DNA of 64,000 bases from contig NZ_NPDL01000003.1 in NCBI RefSeq assembly GCF_002811475.1, positions 248,001 through 312,000 on the forward strand, given 5' to 3'. The translations under genes and the position numbers were made by a program. Source of the DNA: Leptospira hartskeerlii (GTDB lineage: Bacteria > Spirochaetota > Leptospiria > Leptospirales > Leptospiraceae). A model generated the notes under the pieces. The model saw only the letters and a program-made list of their open reading frames with translations. It was not told the DNA's origin and did not search any database. This document shows, piece by piece, positions 41,389 to 52,719 of this stretch. The stretch's first letter is position 1. Every line of letters begins with the position of its first letter.

Positions 41389-41769
41389 TTAGTTTACATT
41401 TCCATACACATTATTGTCTGGCTGCAGGTTTGAACATTGGCCAAACAGAACCGCGATAGAAGGCTGAAGTTTCAAGGCTCCGAACAATTTGATCTCGTCC
41501 ACACAGGCATTCACGTCTTCTTTGGCATAATATTCGCCAGGTTTAATTCCTGCCAAAATCGGTGGAAGATAGATATTATTCAAATAAGTCGAGCCTGAAA
41601 AGTCTCCTGTTCCGATCGCGTATAATTGAGCCGCGACAGTCGCCGCCTCTTCTATTTTATCCTTTGCCTCACTTCCTTTATAACGATTCGTTAATCCGGT
41701 AGTGTTCAACGCTACGCAGTTTGCTGCGATCACTAAGATAAATAAGAGCGGTAATATTCCGATCCTCAT
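41389..41769 (-). CDS. TIGR04452-type Leptospira lipoprotein
   Basis: 126 residues. Signal peptide ends VIAANC (Cys18). The mature part has two more Cys (about 89 and 112) and segments AAQLYAIGTGDFSG and YLNNIYLPPILAGIKPGEYY, which fit the TIGR04452 family, restricted to Leptospira as far as I know. Function unknown; surface location is likely but not shown. It has its own promoter region with a long inverted repeat upstream. Confidence 0.7.
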   Translation of the reverse strand: MRIGILPLLFILVIAANCVALNTTGLTNRYKGSEAKDKIEEAATVAAQLYAIGTGDFSGSTYLNNIYLPPILAGIKPGEYYAKEDVNACVDEIKLFGALKLQPSIAVLFGQCSNLQPDNNVYGNVN

Positions 41770-41797
41770 TGAAAACCTCTTTTGAGAAAATTTGGAC

Positions 41798-41821
41798 TTC
41801 GTTTTGTTTTTTTAAAACGAA
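41798..41821 (-). other. Perfect 8-bp inverted repeat between genes
   Basis: TTCGTTTT and AAAACGAA, 8-base loop, lie between the LpxC-like gene (3' side) and the start of the TIGR04452 lipoprotein gene. It may be a weak terminator or an operator; no T-run follows on the reverse strand. Confidence 0.35.
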
Positions 41822-41872
41822 ATCGTTCCTATTACAAGTAGTTTTAGGCTTTTGGAAATCATTTGCCTGAAA

Positions 41873-42865
41873 TTAATTTCCGATCCGGATCCCGTATTTT
41901 TCCAATTCTTCCGGATCGCAGGAAAATTGGGCGATATCTATCTGTTTGTGATGATCAAAAAGAAAGGTTGTCATTTTTCCGAAAAATTTCCCTTCGTATT
42001 TTTCTTCTACAAAACGTAACCAAGAGATGATATCTATCAATTCGTGACAGATGAATTCGTAATTATAATTTGATCTCGGATCCTTAAATTTTTCCCTAAT
42101 ATTATAAATTTTATCTTCATCTAAAAGTAATACATTTTCCAAAGTGAATGGATAATCTTTCAATCCTCCAGAAAGTCCAATTTGATAAAAACTTTCTGCG
42201 TCTTTTTTGTTACGGAATGCAGTGGTCCTTGCATCCCCAAAATAAGAAAATTTTTCAGGAGTTAGCTCGGCAACAATCCTGGATCTTCCGACTGTGTTTC
42301 CTGGATATTCCACTTGGTGGTCTATTAAAAGACCTTTTGACTCCTGGGCTGCCGGCTCCAAAACACAGTAACCTTTGTCCCAAACTAGAGCAAATGGTGA
42401 AGATACAGTGATTTTTTTTCTTCTTTCTAACCTTCTCCAATTTCCTTTGGCTTGGTCCATATAGACTCGGTCACAAAAATCGAATGTAGGAAAACTGGAT
42501 TCACTCAAGGTAAAATCGGCATACACTCCGAAAGCTAACATCCAAGCAAGAGGATGTTCTATCACTTTCACTTCTCCCAGTTGTATATTATGATTTCCTT
42601 TAATACATTTTTGGCTGTCTAGATCGTATCGAATTCCATTCCAGCTAAATCCGGACCTTCCGTTCTGAGCAGGACTGACTTTAACGACCGCATCCTTATT
42701 CTCGAAGGTAGCCTTCCCTTCTACGGTAAATTCATTTTGGATCGTATAAGAATAGTCCGGATCTATATCTACCTCGATCGAAAACTCGGGTGGTAGACTA
42801 AAAATATCCGGATTTCGATCCGAGAGTAAGTCCTTAATTTCTGAAATTCGAGTTAGGACTTTCAT
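41873..42865 (-). CDS. LpxC-like deacetylase paralogue
   Basis: 330 residues. It aligns by eye with UDP-3-O-acyl-GlcNAc deacetylase: FTVEGKATFENKDAVVKVSPA (as HSG...PA), VIEHPLAWMLAFGV (E103 base, H104 zinc ligand), the acyl-channel region SESSFPTF, YPGNTVGRSR, DARTT, EFICHELIDII (H274, D278 zinc ligands) and FDHHKQID (H305 or H306 catalytic). Catalytic residues appear intact, but surrounding motifs (RHKxLDxxGD, SGHxxN) are altered. Leptospira makes lipid A with a separate, standard LpxC elsewhere, so this may act on another N-acetyl sugar. A search would confirm. Confidence 0.65.
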   Translation of the reverse strand: MKVLTRISEIKDLLSDRNPDIFSLPPEFSIEVDIDPDYSYTIQNEFTVEGKATFENKDAVVKVSPAQNGRSGFSWNGIRYDLDSQKCIKGNHNIQLGEVKVIEHPLAWMLAFGVYADFTLSESSFPTFDFCDRVYMDQAKGNWRRLERRKKITVSSPFALVWDKGYCVLEPAAQESKGLLIDHQVEYPGNTVGRSRIVAELTPEKFSYFGDARTTAFRNKKDAESFYQIGLSGGLKDYPFTLENVLLLDEDKIYNIREKFKDPRSNYNYEFICHELIDIISWLRFVEEKYEGKFFGKMTTFLFDHHKQIDIAQFSCDPEELEKYGIRIGN

Positions 42866-42871
42866 TCTTTC

Positions 42872-44980
<2,109 letters not shown>

Positions 44981-44986
44981 ACTTCT

Positions 44987-45451
44987 ATGGGTATGAATCT
45001 GGCGAACAAACTGTTTTTACTTCTGCTCTTCCTTTCCGGAATGTTTTACTTCACGGTACTAGGAGAGTCAGGTTTGGTCGTACGGTCTACCCTAGAAACC
45101 AGTCTTTCCAGCCTTCGTTTGGATGTGGAAAGACTGGAGTATGAGAATAGACAATTAGAAGAAAGGCAAAAACTCCTACGTGATGATAGGTTAGCCTTGG
45201 AGAAAGAAGCCAGAAAGTATTATCTTCTCTCCGAAAACGCACAAATTATCAAATTTAGGGAGCCAGAACCAAAAGCGGAGAATCGTCCGGTCCTCGCCTC
45301 CCGTCTAATTGCTTTAAGAGCGGACCGGGATATGCCGGTCCCTCCGATCCAGTTGCTTCGCTTTTTTTACGTTTCCTTTGTAGCTTTCGTATTTATTGGA
45401 GTTTTCAGGAAATTACGGAGGAAGAAACTGGAAGAACGAACCGCTGCTTAA
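44987..45451 (+). CDS. FtsB/DivIC-like septum protein with a second membrane helix
   Basis: 154 residues. N-terminal membrane helix (about 8-25), then a coiled coil (about 38-80, [23 protein letters not shown] is part of it), as in FtsB, which joins FtsL and FtsQ in the divisome. Unusually, a second hydrophobic segment (about 121-140) is followed by a basic end ([11 protein letters not shown]). The eno-ftsB neighbourhood is shared with many bacteria. The start of clpP lies 10 bp after its stop. Confidence 0.75.
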   Translation: MGMNLANKLFLLLLFLSGMFYFTVLGESGLVVRSTLETSLSSLRLDVERLEYENRQLEERQKLLRDDRLALEKEARKYYLLSENAQIIKFREPEPKAENRPVLASRLIALRADRDMPVPPIQLLRFFYVSFVAFVFIGVFRKLRRKKLEERTAA

Positions 45452-45461
45452 GGGAGCCAGA

Positions 45462-46064
45462 ATGTCCGAGACAGAAAAAATCACCGAAGTAATCGAAGAA
45501 TTAACCGGTAGCAAAATTTCCAAAAAGTTCATCGACCATAGAAAAATTTTCTTATGGGGAGCGGTTACCGATGAATCCGCAAAAGACATCGTAGGCAAAC
45601 TACTCTATTTGGAAATGGCGGATCCAGGAAAAGAAATTACATTCTATATCAATAGCCCCGGAGGAGTTGTTACTTCCGGACTTACTATTTACGACACAAT
45701 GAAGATGATCTCTTCTCCCGTTCATACTGTATGTATGGGACTTGCTGCTTCAATGGGATCCGTTCTTTTAGCTGCAGGTGTAAAAGGAAAAAGAACCATT
45801 TGGCCTAACGGTAAAGTGATGATCCACCAACCGAGTATCGGTGGACAGATCGTAGCTCCTGCAACTGATCTTAAGATCCAAGCAGAAGAGATCCTAAAAA
45901 CAAGAGCAAGATTGAACCAAATTCTTGCAGACGCTTGCGGTCATCCTGTCGAGAAATTGGAAGAAGATACGGACAGAGACTATTATATGGACGCAGAAGA
46001 AGCGATCAAATACGGTATCGTTGACTCTCTCGCAACCAAAATCGAATTCCCAAAACAAAATTAA
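45462..46064 (+). CDS. clpP: ATP-dependent Clp protease proteolytic subunit
   Basis: 200 residues from the ATG at 45462 ([13 protein letters not shown]), the usual length. Nucleophile Ser in [14 protein letters not shown], His in [10 protein letters not shown], and acid Asp in [13 protein letters not shown]. ClpP tetradecamers degrade proteins fed by ClpX or ClpA. Leptospira has two clpP genes; I cannot tell which this is. It is close behind the FtsB-like gene, and translation probably follows on the same transcript. Confidence 0.95.
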   Translation: MSETEKITEVIEELTGSKISKKFIDHRKIFLWGAVTDESAKDIVGKLLYLEMADPGKEITFYINSPGGVVTSGLTIYDTMKMISSPVHTVCMGLAASMGSVLLAAGVKGKRTIWPNGKVMIHQPSIGGQIVAPATDLKIQAEEILKTRARLNQILADACGHPVEKLEEDTDRDYYMDAEEAIKYGIVDSLATKIEFPKQN

Positions 46065-46075
46065 GGTTTTATAAC

Positions 46076-46432
46076 TTGTCTGGTCCCTCTTCCTTAGAAG
46101 AAACCGTTAGCTCCTTTCTGGAAACGATTCCGGAAGGAGCTTCTTCTTCCGAAAAAGAAATGCCTTCCCTATTTCTGGAATTCTCTCAGTTACTATTTGA
46201 TAATCCTGAACATAATTCGGAAAAAATTTTAATCTCCGACTTGGGCGGTTTTGAGTTAGATGAGTTCTTGAATTTTTATCTAGAAGATATGTTTCCCGAC
46301 GATGCAAAGATCAGGGAAAAAGGAAAAGTTTTCTTAAAAAAATTCAGAAAGTTTTTAGATAAAAAAGCACTTTTAAAAAAAGAACAAGAAGAAGAGTGGA
46401 AAGAGTTTTTTAAAGAAAACGAGATCCGTTGA
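46076..46432 (+). CDS. Small acidic hypothetical protein
   Basis: 118 residues with a TTG start (an ATG at 46160 is an alternative, giving 90). Acidic N-terminus, strongly basic coiled-coil C-terminus (about 80-115, rich in Lys/Glu). No family recognised. It sits between clpP and the YheT gene with gaps of 11 and 4 bp, so it belongs to the same operon. Confidence 0.7.
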   Translation: MSGPSSLEETVSSFLETIPEGASSSEKEMPSLFLEFSQLLFDNPEHNSEKILISDLGGFELDEFLNFYLEDMFPDDAKIREKGKVFLKKFRKFLDKKALLKKEQEEEWKEFFKENEIR

Positions 46433-46436
46433 ATCT

Positions 46437-47438
46437 ATGGAAGCCTCTCATTTTCGACCTAAAAGATTCGTATCGGGCAAACATGCTCAAACAATTTATA
46501 GCACATTATTTCCCCCGGAAAACCCTCTTCGGACTTCTTATTACTGCGAAGACATTCTTCTCACTGTAAGTGGTGAATCCGGAGACAAACTCTGGTTAGA
46601 ACATAACCCTCCCGTTTCTTCCTATCGTAAGAGCGCCATTCCTTCCAACGGAACGTATATACTCATGATCCATGGAATGGAAGGTGATTCGGAAAGTTCT
46701 TATTTAGTTTCTCTTGCAACTTCCGCTCTGGAGAGAGGATACGGTATCATTCGCATGAATCTGCGAAATTGCGGTAGAGGAAGAGGATTCGCTAGGAAAT
46801 CGTATTACGCAGGTCAGTCGGAGGATGTCCAAGATGTCTTGGATTATATGTATGAGTATCTGAGTAAGAAGATCTTTGTATCTGGATTTTCACTTTCTGC
46901 AAATTTGGTCCTGAAATTTTTCGGAGAATCCAGAAATCATAAGTCTATTGCATTCTCCGCGGTCTCCCCTCCTCTGGATCTTGCAAAGAACTGTGACTTT
47001 ATAGATTCACTTTCCGGAAGATTTTATAGAAATCATTTTATAAGCAGTTTTAAGAAGAAGATCAAAGAAGGTATCTTGGATCTAACTCCTTTGCAGTTGG
47101 AAAATTCCAAGAAGGTAAAAACATTTTTCGACTTTGATGATATGATCACCGCTCCTTCTTTCGGATATCCAAGTGCAATGGAATATTATAAAAAGAATTC
47201 ATGTATCAATTATATCCAATCCATCACTCGTCCTGGGATACTCATTCATGCGGAGGATGATCCTGTTGTTCCGCTATTCGAGTGGAATTCTATCGATTGG
47301 GCTAAACTTCCAAACCTAAAGACCATTCTTACTAAACAAGGTGGACATGTTGGATTCGTAACTGATTCCAATCCTGACCTTCCGGACGGTCGCTGGCTTA
47401 CTAAAATTCTGCTGGATTATTTCGATTCCAAATTATAA
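46437..47438 (+). CDS. YheT-family alpha/beta hydrolase
   Basis: 333 residues. The family core is [18 protein letters not shown], then [24 protein letters not shown] (written here in part), the nucleophile elbow [12 protein letters not shown], and GGHVGFV for the catalytic His. The YheT/Yeast Eht1 group are esterases or acyltransferases acting on lipids; the substrate is not known. It lies 4 bp after the small acidic gene. Confidence 0.9.
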   Translation: MEASHFRPKRFVSGKHAQTIYSTLFPPENPLRTSYYCEDILLTVSGESGDKLWLEHNPPVSSYRKSAIPSNGTYILMIHGMEGDSESSYLVSLATSALERGYGIIRMNLRNCGRGRGFARKSYYAGQSEDVQDVLDYMYEYLSKKIFVSGFSLSANLVLKFFGESRNHKSIAFSAVSPPLDLAKNCDFIDSLSGRFYRNHFISSFKKKIKEGILDLTPLQLENSKKVKTFFDFDDMITAPSFGYPSAMEYYKKNSCINYIQSITRPGILIHAEDDPVVPLFEWNSIDWAKLPNLKTILTKQGGHVGFVTDSNPDLPDGRWLTKILLDYFDSKL

Positions 47439-47467
47439 TCTGCTGCCTGAAACGAAGCTTTAAACAA

Positions 47468-48013
47468 GTGAATTCCAAACAGACTTCTTCCAAACCCAAA
47501 AAACCTCTCCCGGCTACTTTCTTCCTAGTGGTTTCCTATGAAAATGAAGAGGCTTACTATCGTTTGAAAGAAAAAGCAGAGGATACATTCTCTCAAGCCC
47601 TATACGAATCCAAACCCCTTCCTAAATGGACCCACCAATTTGAGAATTTTCTAGATTCTCCAATCGGAAGATTCACTCGTATTCTTTCCTTAAAGCGTAG
47701 AATATCCAGAGAAGAACTTCCTAGTCTCCAAAAAGAATGTACTAAATTCCAAACCTCTTTACGCAAATCTGATGAATCGATTAGAATACTACCCGGTTAT
47801 CTTACTCCTTATAATTTGGTTTTAGCTTCCTTGGAAGAAGATCTACATAGGATCTATATGTTCCACGGAGTATTCGCGGAGATCATCTATACCTACCAAG
47901 GACAAAAATGGATCCCTCAACAGTCAGCTTGGGAATTTTTTAAACATCCTGAAGTTCTATACTTTTTTACTAATTTACGAGAATCTTATGTTACCTCTTT
48001 GGAAAAACGTTAA
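47468..48013 (+). CDS. Hypothetical protein
   Basis: 181 residues with a GTG start; no membrane segment. The pattern looks helical with an aromatic C-terminal half (GYLTPYNLVL, RIYMFHGVFAEIIY). No family recognised. Its 3' end overlaps the following lipoprotein gene by 26 bp. Confidence 0.7.
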   Translation: MNSKQTSSKPKKPLPATFFLVVSYENEEAYYRLKEKAEDTFSQALYESKPLPKWTHQFENFLDSPIGRFTRILSLKRRISREELPSLQKECTKFQTSLRKSDESIRILPGYLTPYNLVLASLEEDLHRIYMFHGVFAEIIYTYQGQKWIPQQSAWEFFKHPEVLYFFTNLRESYVTSLEKR

Positions 48014-48560
48014 ACTAATCTTTTCTTCTCTACTATTATTTGCGGCATGTGAACCTTCTGCTCTTTCCGTAAGCAATGTGGAACTCTGCGACTATTTCAC
48101 GAGAGATGGAGTGTGCAGAGAACCTTCTCCTTTGAATAAAAAATATTCAGTGGATATTCCAAATGCCAAAAAGCCGAACACTTGGGAAGAATTAGGTAAT
48201 TATCTTTATTTCCATGCTCGTGAAACTCCAGGTTTTGTACTCAGAATGAATCGTAGAATGAGTCCTGAAGAAAGAAAACAGATCCAGGAAACCTATTTTG
48301 CAATGTACGAATTTTCTGGCGTTAAAGGTAAGATGGAAGGTTTTGAAATTGGAGAAGATTGGATCGGCTCTTTTAATTACTTGGGCGCTATGGTAAAAGA
48401 AAAACAGAAAAAGGAAAATCGTTTAGGTCAATATCCTTACGAGACTTCTATTTTTCCTACGGATTTAGAATTTACATGGTCCGCAAAAGGGATCAAAGGA
48501 AGCACAAAGACAAGAATTGATTTTGTATATCATGTCCTTCCTCCGGAAAAAACTCCTTAA
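47988..48560 (+). CDS. Hypothetical lipoprotein
   Basis: 190 residues. Signal peptide MLPLWKNVKLIFSSLLLFAAC, lipidated Cys21. The mature part has two Cys in ELCDYFTRDGVCRE that could pair. No family recognised. Overlaps the previous frame by 26 bp, so the start is uncertain, but the signal peptide supports this ATG. Confidence 0.78.
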   Translation: MLPLWKNVKLIFSSLLLFAACEPSALSVSNVELCDYFTRDGVCREPSPLNKKYSVDIPNAKKPNTWEELGNYLYFHARETPGFVLRMNRRMSPEERKQIQETYFAMYEFSGVKGKMEGFEIGEDWIGSFNYLGAMVKEKQKKENRLGQYPYETSIFPTDLEFTWSAKGIKGSTKTRIDFVYHVLPPEKTP

Positions 48561-48592
48561 AGTTATCTCCGAAAAAAGAAAATTTGATTTTC

Positions 48593-49348
48593 TTAATATG
48601 TTTCGAAAATCTGGGCCGGATTCAAGAAGATCTGGCCTATGCTTAAGTCCAAAGTAAAATAAGCAAAGAATCCCAATACAACCGCAGACACAACCGGAAT
48701 CAAAAGATTATCATCCACAATCCCGTTCCAATAAGTTCCACTGTATAATTCAGTTACCGCTGCCGCGATCACCGCAGGCAAAACTAAAATTACATTCTGC
48801 CAAAATTCTCCGGAAGAAAATTGATAGATCCCGAATTCTCTAGAGCCCGACTGAACCACATAGATAAACCAGAGCCCTACGATTGTAGAAGATAGAATGA
48901 ATGCAATGATCCCTTCCTTGGATTTACCGTTTGAAAATCTATTCTTTCCGAAATGAGTTCCCACCCAAGCAGCCATTGGATCTCCAATCACTAAGAATAA
49001 TAGAGAAAGGATCGCGATATCAGGAGGGAAAAAAAAGACAACAAGAGTAATAGAAAGAAAATAAGGGAATGTTCCATTGATCCTGGACTTCTCTTCTTCC
49101 TTCAATAAAGGACCGGCTAACTTTACAAATATTGATTGGACAACCGGAATATGGAATCTGGCCCATTCTAACAAGACCAAAAGCCCGAGGCATAGAACAA
49201 GTAAGATAGTAAGAATAGCACGAGTTGCATACAGGAGAGAAAATTGCCCGTGGAATACATCGAAGTAATAGAAGGCAGGAATGATCAGCCCGAGTAAATG
49301 CCAGGCCTTTCTAAAATAATTGAAGGAGGAAGTTTTTTCAGATTTCAT
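48593..49348 (-). CDS. Diacylglycerol/polyprenol kinase-like membrane protein
   Basis: 251 residues with about seven membrane helices. The CTP-dependent dolichol-kinase-like motif is visible: GDPMAAWVGTHFGKNRF, then KSKEG. Related to phosphatidate cytidylyltransferases. It could phosphorylate polyprenol or a lipid alcohol; substrate unknown. A separate reverse-strand gene, convergent with the lipoprotein gene 33 bp away. Confidence 0.85.
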   Translation of the reverse strand: MKSEKTSSFNYFRKAWHLLGLIIPAFYYFDVFHGQFSLLYATRAILTILLVLCLGLLVLLEWARFHIPVVQSIFVKLAGPLLKEEEKSRINGTFPYFLSITLVVFFFPPDIAILSLLFLVIGDPMAAWVGTHFGKNRFSNGKSKEGIIAFILSSTIVGLWFIYVVQSGSREFGIYQFSSGEFWQNVILVLPAVIAAAVTELYSGTYWNGIVDDNLLIPVVSAVVLGFFAYFTLDLSIGQIFLNPAQIFETY

Positions 49349-49387
49349 TTTCTATTTCCGAGATTGTCCATCTTAGATCCGAGAATA

Positions 49388-49738
49388 TCAACGTTTGGAA
49401 GCCATCTTTAAAGCGGCCTCTTCGTCGTTTGCGATTAGGAAAAACCCGCTCAAACCCGCCATTTTAAAAACATTGATCACCGCTTTGGAGATATTTACAA
49501 GGACGAGTTTATTCTTACTTGAAAAACTGGATTGGCTTACTTCCTTTAAGGCCTGGACCCCAGTGGAGGATACCAAATGTACGTCTTCCATATCCATGAT
49601 GACCGGTCCTTGGCGAACTGCCAAGGACAGCACATCCTTAAATTTTTTCTCCGTAAAGGAGTTGATAGAACCCTGCAATTTCAGAACTTGAACGCTGTCT
49701 ATCTTTTCCGTTGAGATGATAATCTCGTTCAGGATCAT
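49388..49738 (-). CDS. STAS-domain anti-sigma-factor antagonist
   Basis: 116 residues from the ATG at 49738; an upstream TTG at 49756 would add 6. STAS fold: VLKLQGSINSFTEKKF, VIMDMEDVHLVSSTGVQAL with the phosphorylatable Ser in the SSTG motif, then LVLVNISKAVINVFKMAGLSG. Partner-switching regulators of this kind act with RsbW-like kinases; no partner is encoded next to it. Confidence 0.9.
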   Translation of the reverse strand: MILNEIIISTEKIDSVQVLKLQGSINSFTEKKFKDVLSLAVRQGPVIMDMEDVHLVSSTGVQALKEVSQSSFSSKNKLVLVNISKAVINVFKMAGLSGFFLIANDEEAALKMASKR

Positions 49739-49783
49739 AACGGTTCGATTCGTCAAGATACCGGAATTTCATAATAGATACAA

Positions 49784-50488
49784 ATGGTTTTTCTATTCTT
49801 CACCTCGGCTTATCTGTTTTTCAAAACCTATGGATTTCCATTCTCGGGCTCCTTGGTGCTTTGTCTTACGATCGCATTTTCCCAATTCCATTCTTCTAAA
49901 ACGCTTAGACCGAATCTCAGTTTTTTACTTTTTCCCGCTTCAGTATGCGCGCTTTCCTTTTGGGATGGCACATCTGCCGAATTCATTTTGGATCTGGTAT
50001 CTTTAAGCCTTGCAGGAATGATATCTTCCGGGGGTTTTTCTTTTTTAGGAAGTCGTTCTCCTGCGTTTAGAGAAACTTTAGGCGTTTTGATATTGGCCGG
50101 TTCCTGTATCCTTTCCTTTTCTAGAAGAGAGCTTTCCCCTTTTTTAATTCCCGCACTTTCCTTATTTCTAATTTTATCCATTCCGAAACAGATTCGTATT
50201 ATTATTTTAGCACTTTGTGTTTTGCTTTCAGGAGTTTGGTTGTTATATGAGCCGGCTCATCCCGGTTTAGAACCTTCCTTATTCAAATCAGCATTGTTAT
50301 TTTTAGGAATGTTTTGGGTGATCTGGAAAGGAAACAAGGATCTACTTAGTGGTATCTTATTTTCCACCTTCTTCCTTCTTATATGCCTATCCAAACCGGG
50401 AGAAGAGTTGATGATCCTCACCTGCGGACTCTTTTTTTCCTACTTGCAAGAAGCAGCCTGGGGCCTAGACTCAGGAACTGAAGTTTAA
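49784..50488 (+). CDS. Polytopic membrane protein
   Basis: 234 residues, very hydrophobic, six to eight membrane helices, no charged catalytic motif visible. No family recognised. Starts 28 bp beyond the divergent STAS gene and is followed 18 bp later by a small coiled-coil protein, so these two may be one operon. Confidence 0.7.
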   Translation: MVFLFFTSAYLFFKTYGFPFSGSLVLCLTIAFSQFHSSKTLRPNLSFLLFPASVCALSFWDGTSAEFILDLVSLSLAGMISSGGFSFLGSRSPAFRETLGVLILAGSCILSFSRRELSPFLIPALSLFLILSIPKQIRIIILALCVLLSGVWLLYEPAHPGLEPSLFKSALLFLGMFWVIWKGNKDLLSGILFSTFFLLICLSKPGEELMILTCGLFFSYLQEAAWGLDSGTEV

Positions 50489-50506
50489 AGTTCCAGGTCT
50501 TATTCC

Positions 50507-50854
50507 ATGAAAATTAAAGTGGCTCATCTTTTACGTAAAACGGAAGAAATAGATAGGGACCTAACTGAACTAGGCAAAATCAAGGACAGAATTGCAGCGG
50601 ATCGAGATTATTCGGAATCTCTAAAAGTATCGATTGGAGCGGAGATGGATAAACTCTCTTCTCAAAAACAAGAGATGCTTTCTATGAAGACAAAAGAAAC
50701 TCCTTCCGATTGGAATTCTTCCGGCCCACCTTCAGGCGCTCGGGCAGCCGAAGGACTTTACCAAGACAACGAAAAACGCCTAACTCGCGAAATATCCGTT
50801 GAAATCCAAGGTAAGAAGCAGCAACCTGCCCGAAAGACCATCCATAAATACTAG
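50507..50854 (+). CDS. Small coiled-coil hypothetical protein
   Basis: 115 residues. The N-terminal 60 residues form a charged coiled coil (KIKVAHLLRKTEEIDRDL and on). A Ser/Pro/Gly-rich stretch and a basic tail follow. No family recognised. Probably in an operon with the preceding membrane protein. Confidence 0.65.
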   Translation: MKIKVAHLLRKTEEIDRDLTELGKIKDRIAADRDYSESLKVSIGAEMDKLSSQKQEMLSMKTKETPSDWNSSGPPSGARAAEGLYQDNEKRLTREISVEIQGKKQQPARKTIHKY

Positions 50855-50894
50855 TCTTTTCGAAATCCGAAAAGAACAGGTTATATAAAACAAC

Positions 50895-52430
50895 ATGAAC
50901 AAAAAAATAATCGTACTCTCCTTCCTGGCGGCATTGCTCTTTCAGTGTAATTCGGACTCAGATGTATTAGCCTCTTTCAAAGGTGGCACAGTTACCAGAA
51001 AAGAACTCAGAAACTTCTACCAACTAAATACAGGCGGACGCAAACCGGAGCCGAATCATCCAACTAAAGAAGAACAAACTCAACTTCTGGAAACCTTAGG
51101 TCTTTTCAAATTGATCTCATTGTACAATACGGAAAAGAAACTTGTATCCGAAGATGAATTAGCAGTTTTTCTAAAATACTCCAAACCGCAAATGGCGGCT
51201 TCTTTCTTACAAAGGAATTTAGCGGAGAAGTTGGAGCAAGTTGGTAAATTAAAATTCGCTTTCGTTCGAGTGATCGCAGTTTTCTCTTTCGATCCTAAAG
51301 ACGAAGAAGTGACCAGACAGAGAGCACAAAGTATTTTCGAAGGAATTCAGAAACTTTCGTCTAAAAAAGAAATCATCCAATACGTTGTAGATCATACAGA
51401 TCAACCTGCTTACAAAGCAGTAGGCGGATTATTAGAGCCGCAATGTTTGAATTGTGGAAATGATCCTAACTTAGCTTATTATAAAGAAGCAGCTGAGAAT
51501 GAAGGAAAATGGATCTTAAAAGAGATCGATGACCAACTTCCTCCAGGTGCAGATCCAAAAGCTCCTAGAAAGAAAAAATTCCTGATCTTAAGAGTTGAAA
51601 GAGTAGAAACAATCTACGCTTCCAGAGTTGGAAAATTTTTCTCAAAAGAATTCGGAAAGCTGAAAGTTCTCGCAAAAAAATATACTGAAACACCGGGAAT
51701 TCCCGACCAGATCAAAGCAGAAGTAAAACGTAATTATCTTGATCTGAAAGTAGACGATATCGCTCCTCGTTACGAAGACTTTATGAAAAAAAGATTCTTG
51801 TTCAGCGCAGTTAGCGAACAAGAAGAACAATTAATCAAGAATGCCGGTTTTGAAAAAGCGAATATCACTCAAGATAATCTGAATACTTTCAACCATGACT
51901 CCGTTCTATTAACAAATACTAAAACGGGTGAAACTGTTAAGTTCAAAGATGTTCTGAACGAACTGGAGCAATTGGCAAAACAAAGCGGCCTAGATTCTTC
52001 TAAATTAGATGATAAGGCGAATGTGCTTCAATTTTTCAGACAACAATATATTTGGTATAAGATATCGGAACATTCTACTGAATTAAAAGACGCTTTAGAA
52101 TCCAAAGATTTCCAAGATATGTTCAATGTAATGAAATTATACATTGTGCAACCTTTGGTATTCAAAAGAGAACTTCCGAACGATGTAACTGTTTCAGAAG
52201 CGGAAATGAGAGAGCAGTATGAAGCTGCCAAAATGTTCTCTTATTCTAAATCAAATCCTAACAATCCTCAAGATAGGATCCCTATGCCTTATGGAGAAGT
52301 TAGAGAGAAAATCAAAGAAGATTTGATCCGTGCTAAAAAGCAAAACTTCGTTAGAGAGCTTACCCAAAAGCTTAAAACGGATTACCAATTCATTTTGGAT
52401 TCCAGTAGATTGAAAGAAGGTAAGATCTGA
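50895..52430 (+). CDS. SurA/parvulin-like lipoprotein
   Basis: 511 residues. Lipobox LLFQC gives Cys18. The first mature segment, DVLASFKGGTVTRKELRNFY, matches the start of SurA/PrsA chaperones. Residues about 140-235 (HTDQPAYKAVGGLLEPQ and the LRVERVE end) resemble a parvulin rotamase domain with an insert carrying CLNCG. Long helical segments follow. It probably helps outer-membrane or periplasmic protein folding. Similar Leptospira proteins exist, but I am not sure which one this is. Confidence 0.72.
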   Translation: MNKKIIVLSFLAALLFQCNSDSDVLASFKGGTVTRKELRNFYQLNTGGRKPEPNHPTKEEQTQLLETLGLFKLISLYNTEKKLVSEDELAVFLKYSKPQMAASFLQRNLAEKLEQVGKLKFAFVRVIAVFSFDPKDEEVTRQRAQSIFEGIQKLSSKKEIIQYVVDHTDQPAYKAVGGLLEPQCLNCGNDPNLAYYKEAAENEGKWILKEIDDQLPPGADPKAPRKKKFLILRVERVETIYASRVGKFFSKEFGKLKVLAKKYTETPGIPDQIKAEVKRNYLDLKVDDIAPRYEDFMKKRFLFSAVSEQEEQLIKNAGFEKANITQDNLNTFNHDSVLLTNTKTGETVKFKDVLNELEQLAKQSGLDSSKLDDKANVLQFFRQQYIWYKISEHSTELKDALESKDFQDMFNVMKLYIVQPLVFKRELPNDVTVSEAEMREQYEAAKMFSYSKSNPNNPQDRIPMPYGEVREKIKEDLIRAKKQNFVRELTQKLKTDYQFILDSSRLKEGKI

Positions 52431-52472
52431 TCGCATACTCTAAGTTATAGATAGACTTAGATATACCTTATA

Positions 52473-52518
52473 TCAGTAGTCCGAAAAGGTTATAGGCCTT
52501 TATACTTCGGACTACTGA
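52473..52518 (+). repeat. 13-bp perfect inverted repeat after the SurA-like gene
   Basis: TCAGTAGTCCGAA (52473-52485) and TTCGGACTACTGA (52506-52518) with a 20-base loop that can form a small inner AAGG/CCTT stem. No T-run follows. It lies 43 bases after the gene's stop in a 289-bp gap; the rest of that gap is AT-rich and shows nothing more. Confidence 0.6.
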
Positions 52519-52719
52519 CCGTGTTCTACAAACCACTAGAAGTCTAACGCCCTTTTTTTTATAGATTAAGATTTCAAATGCTTGATTCTTATTCTTATCT
52601 CTCTTAGTATTAGCCCACTTTGGAAAAAATTTCTATACTTAAGTGCCTGTTGAGCATGATGGAAATTTATTCTTGAGGCAAAGCAAGGTCGTTTTAAAAC
52701 GGTTAAAAAGGGGAAAAGA

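Noticed and set aside
45396..45461. Upstream start for clpP
   Set aside because: Within the FtsB-like gene; the ATG at 45462 gives the normal ClpP N-terminus.
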